A stretch of 64,000 nucleotides of DNA, taken from CAVWCQ01 sp963753545 (GTDB lineage Bacteria > Chloroflexota > Anaerolineae > Aggregatilineales > Aggregatilineaceae). This document shows positions 61,935 to 64,000 of the stretch, piece after piece. The position numbers and the translations under genes were made by a program. The DNA is taken from positions 558,001 to 622,000 of the forward strand of contig CAVWCQ010000011.1 of NCBI GenBank assembly GCA_963753545.1, given 5' to 3'. Below the pieces are notes generated by a model. The model was given only the letters and a program-made list of their open reading frames with translations. It searched no databases and was not told the origin of the DNA. Position 1 is the stretch's first letter, and the number at the start of each line of letters is the position of its first letter.

Positions 61935-62778
61935 ATGCACATTCTGGTATCGAACGACGACGGCGTGAACGCGCCTGGAATTGCCGCGCTGGCGGAAGCC
62001 ATGCTGCCCTTTGGCAAAGTAACCGTCGTCGCCCCCAAAGAAAATCAAAGCGCCACGGGCCATCGCAAGACGATGCACAAACCGCTGCGTGTCAATGAAG
62101 TGCCTTTTCCCGTCCAGGGCGTAAAGGCGTATGCGACCTCGGACTCGCCCTCCGACTCGGTTGCAGTGGCGCTGCTGGGCTTTATCGAGGAGCCTATTGA
62201 TCTGGTGGTGTCTGGCATCAATCGCGGCGCGAATGAGGGCCAGGACCTGACCTACAGCGGGACAGTTTCCGCCGCCTTCGAAGCGGTGATCTGGCACAAA
62301 CCCGCCGATTGCCTTCTCCCTGGCGGATCATTCGGAGGACGCCGATTACAGCGCCGCCGCTGCCATTGCCGCGCAGGTTGTCGCGCTGGGCCTGCATGAT
62401 CGTCTGCCCCCGCTGACCCTGCTCAATGTGAATGTTCCGGCGCTGCCCCTCGATCAGATCAAGGGCTTCCGCGTGGTCCGGCAGGGACTGCGCACCTATA
62501 ACGATGAACTGGTCACGCGCATGGATCCCCATGGCAAGCCGTACTACTGGATCGGCGGGCCAGCCCCTACAGGCGACACGACAGAAGAAGGCACGGATAT
62601 CTGGGCGACGGCTGCCGGGTTTGTGTCGATCACGCCAATTGACCTGGATATGACCAACCACAGTATGCTGCTGGAAATGAGCAACTGGGGCCTGAGCAAG
62701 CTCAAAGCAGGCGATATGGAAGCTGAGATCGCGCCGTTTATGCGCGGCGGGCGTAATGGGAACGGCAAAAGTGGCTAA
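61935..62778 (+). CDS. surE: 5'/3'-nucleotidase SurE, one frameshift
   Basis: ATG 61935 (MHILVSNDDGVNAPGIAALA) gives the SurE metal site NDDG at the N-terminus, then VVAPKENQSATGH, VSGINRGANEGQDLTYSGTV and SAAFEAVIWHKPA. The frame breaks near 62305-62310 (one C too many). The next frame continues IAFSLADHSEDADYSAAAA, LLNVNVPALPLDQIKGF and TDIWATAAGFVSITPIDLDM to TAA 62776-62778. The full length of 281 residues is normal. It dephosphorylates nucleotides under stress or in stationary phase. The tandem repeats lie in its upstream region, and a terminator follows. Confidence 0.9.
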
Positions 62779-62783
62779 AGTTA

Positions 62784-62815
62784 AACGCCCACCAATCCAA
62801 CCGGCGGGCGTTTTT
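62784..62815 (+). terminator. Terminator after surE
   Basis: ACGCCC-A-CC pairs with GG-C-GGGCGT across a 9-base loop, then TTTTTATT. Confidence 0.7.
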
Positions 62816-62832
62816 ATTGTGCTCCAAAAATC

Positions 62833-63072
62833 CTACGGGCAGACGGATTCTCCCATTTCTTCCTGATGTTCCACGAAATTGCTAAACCCCTGGTGTTCCT
62901 CGCCCGGATTGTGATCCGGCCCGAAGTGACCCTCCTGCGCATGCTCGGCAATATGCGCCCCATAATAGACACCGCATGTGCTGCCAGGGGGAGGGTCTCC
63001 GGCCTGAACAGGCAGGGCGGCAAACAGCAGAAGAGTTGATACAAACAGGGCTGCGATCAGAATACGCTTCAT
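62833..63072 (-). CDS. Small exported protein of unknown function
   Basis: ATG 63070-63072, with GGAGGTGA upstream, gives 79 residues. A signal peptide (MKRILIAALFVSTLLLFAAL) with a VQAG cleavage site precedes a short mature part rich in His, Glu and Gly (YYGAHIAEHAQEGHFGPDHN, GEEHQGFSNFVEHQEE) with two cysteines. The many His and acidic residues would suit metal binding, but no family is recognised. It diverges from the thioredoxin lipoprotein gene. Confidence 0.7.
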   Translation of the reverse strand: MKRILIAALFVSTLLLFAALPVQAGDPPPGSTCGVYYGAHIAEHAQEGHFGPDHNPGEEHQGFSNFVEHQEEMGESVCP

Positions 63073-63240
63073 CAATCACCTCCAGCTTCCAGGCTGGCGC
63101 TGACAGTGAAAAGCTTGATCACCAACCTGTGGAGGGAATTATCGCAACGCCGTGCGTTCAGTTCCAACTCCTTGGCTCCTATCGCGATCCCCTCTAGAAT
63201 TGTCAATAGCACAGTAGGAGAGTGAAAAAGGAGTTGCGCG

Positions 63241-63801
63241 ATTAAGAAAATACTGCTCATCACGGGCATTTTTCTGATGGCGGCCTGTACGACAGGTCAG
63301 CAAGATGCCCTCAGTACGATGGTTGCCGCCGTTCCGCCTCAAAATAACGGCGTTGCCATGCAGCCGACACTCAGCGTCGGTGAGATGAGTACCCTGGTTC
63401 GCCCGACGCCGCTGCCGACGATGGCTGGGCCGATGGGCACTCTGACAGCGATTGCCCCGATGCTGGCCTCTCCAACCTACAGCGGGACACCCTACCAGGT
63501 TGTCTACGCGGATAAGCCGGTTCTCATCGATTTTAACGCCTGGTGGTGCGAACCCTGCAATGCGATGCGCCCGTTCATGAAGGACATCGAAGAGACCTAC
63601 CAGGGACAAATCGATTTCTACTCGCTGAACATCGATGAACCGGCGAGCGCCCCTCTGGCAAACCAGTACCGCGTATCTGGTATTCCCTTGATCGTTTTGC
63701 TCAGGCCCGATGGCACGGTGTTTCGCCGTCTGGAAGGATACCAGCCGGAAGATATGCTGATCGCAGACATTAAAGATCTGCTGGATGCCAGCGGGTCGTA
63801 A
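63241..63801 (+). CDS. Thioredoxin-fold lipoprotein, apparent ATT start
   Basis: The frame needs a start ahead of the signal helix. ATT at 63241 lies 7 bases after AAGGAG and opens KKILLITGIFLMAAC, a complete lipoprotein signal, whereas the first ATG (63274) is inside it. A linker of about 75 residues precedes the thioredoxin domain: FNAWWCEPCNAMRPFMKDIE (active site WCEPC), YSLNIDE, and the cis-Pro loop VSGIPLIVLL. It ends at TAA 63799-63801, 186 residues in all. It is probably a membrane-attached thiol reductase or oxidase of exported proteins. ATT may be a true rare start or a misread ATG. Confidence 0.8.
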   Translation: MKKILLITGIFLMAACTTGQQDALSTMVAAVPPQNNGVAMQPTLSVGEMSTLVRPTPLPTMAGPMGTLTAIAPMLASPTYSGTPYQVVYADKPVLIDFNAWWCEPCNAMRPFMKDIEETYQGQIDFYSLNIDEPASAPLANQYRVSGIPLIVLLRPDGTVFRRLEGYQPEDMLIADIKDLLDASGS

Positions 63802-64000
63802 AAACTGGGCGCTGCTTGCGGTGCCCGATGGGCGAAATCCAACTTAAGGAATTTCTGCCAAGAAGGGAAAGATCGGTGCTCGAACTCGCTAATTGAACGA
63901 CGGATTTTGCTGATACATGGCATTCCGAAAATTTCGTCCGTTTCTTGTGTAAAATTCATCTCCGACCGGCTTTCGGCAGAATTATCGTTCAAAACGCTTA
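63802..64000. other. Downstream spacer at window end
   Basis: Begins with a degenerate form of the dispersed repeat (GGGCGCTGCTTGCGGTGCCC, 63808-63827). I see no supported gene; the antisense open frame across this area overlaps the thioredoxin gene and is not credible. Confidence 0.45.

Noticed and set aside
63618..63992. Antisense open frame at the window end
   Set aside because: Lies mostly opposite the thioredoxin domain and shows no motif.

Overview
The window (about 58% G+C by eye) looks like chromosome from a member of the Chloroflexota, probably from an Anaerolineae-like aerobic lineage. The evidence is indirect. It includes a fused alpha-beta glycyl-tRNA synthetase, SpoVS, a stand-alone LysW-like zinc ribbon, a membrane Ser/Thr kinase with a Thr/Ala-rich stalk, Thr-Pro-rich anchored surface proteins, a sortase, large membrane glycosyltransferases, and a caa3-type oxidase. 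I see no outer-membrane or LPS genes. No rRNA, CRISPR array, phage or insertion sequence was found. The recognisable RNA genes are one tRNA-Val(CAC) and the small SRP RNA.

Layout. 0-5 kb: tail of a membrane glycosyltransferase, MurJ, an unknown anchored protein and an ABC-F ATPase with an attenuator-like leader. 5-11.7 kb: a repeat-rich spacer, an SDR, a streptogramin-lyase-like beta-propeller gene and the 2-oxoacid (pyruvate-type) dehydrogenase genes E1alpha-E1beta-E2, all broken by frameshifts. 11.9-17.7 kb: an MFS transporter, then the cytochrome c oxidase operon (subunits II, I, III, IV). 17.9-24.8 kb: Ser/Thr kinase, aldo-keto reductase, HAD protein, tRNA-Val and a NarL-type histidine kinase. 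24.9-33 kb: a broken sortase gene, a methyltransferase, GlyQS, a metallopeptidase and an SH3/SGNH exported protein. 33-42.7 kb: two GNATs, RecO, cytidine deaminase, a VOC protein, a sugar-isomerase-like TIM barrel, a CNNM/CBS protein, RsmA, a G5-domain protein and SRP RNA. 42.9-49.4 kb: a minus-strand run of RNase J, parvulin lipoprotein, two paralogous Thr-Pro-rich surface proteins and a KaiC-like ATPase, then a cold-shock-like protein and SpoVS. 49.5-54.8 kb: two polytopic glycosyltransferase-like proteins sharing a C-terminal beta domain, with a second TIM barrel between them. 55-58 kb: a two-component operon (OmpR regulator, PAS kinase, single-domain receiver). 58-64 kb: a class A penicillin-binding protein, the LysW-like protein, SurE and a thioredoxin lipoprotein.

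The genes describe a respiring cell that puts much effort into its envelope: peptidoglycan lipid flipping and polymerisation, protein or polymer glycosylation, anchored and exported domains, redox folding and signalling through kinases. A notable technical feature is the density of +/-1 frameshifts. Protein-level conservation continues in the next frame on both sides, and many breaks sit at short homopolymers. They cluster in 6.4-11.7 kb and recur in the sortase, SGNH, RecO, GNAT, VOC, parvulin, RNase J and SurE genes. This pattern suits base-calling or assembly indels better than old gene decay, so most broken genes are probably intact in the living organism.

The most interesting candidates are the leader peptide plus terminator upstream of the ABC-F gene, the parvulin/paired surface protein/KaiC-like cluster, the LysW-like carrier protein without visible biosynthetic partners, the kinase gene with an in-frame TAG before its extracellular domain, and several dispersed palindromic repeat families.
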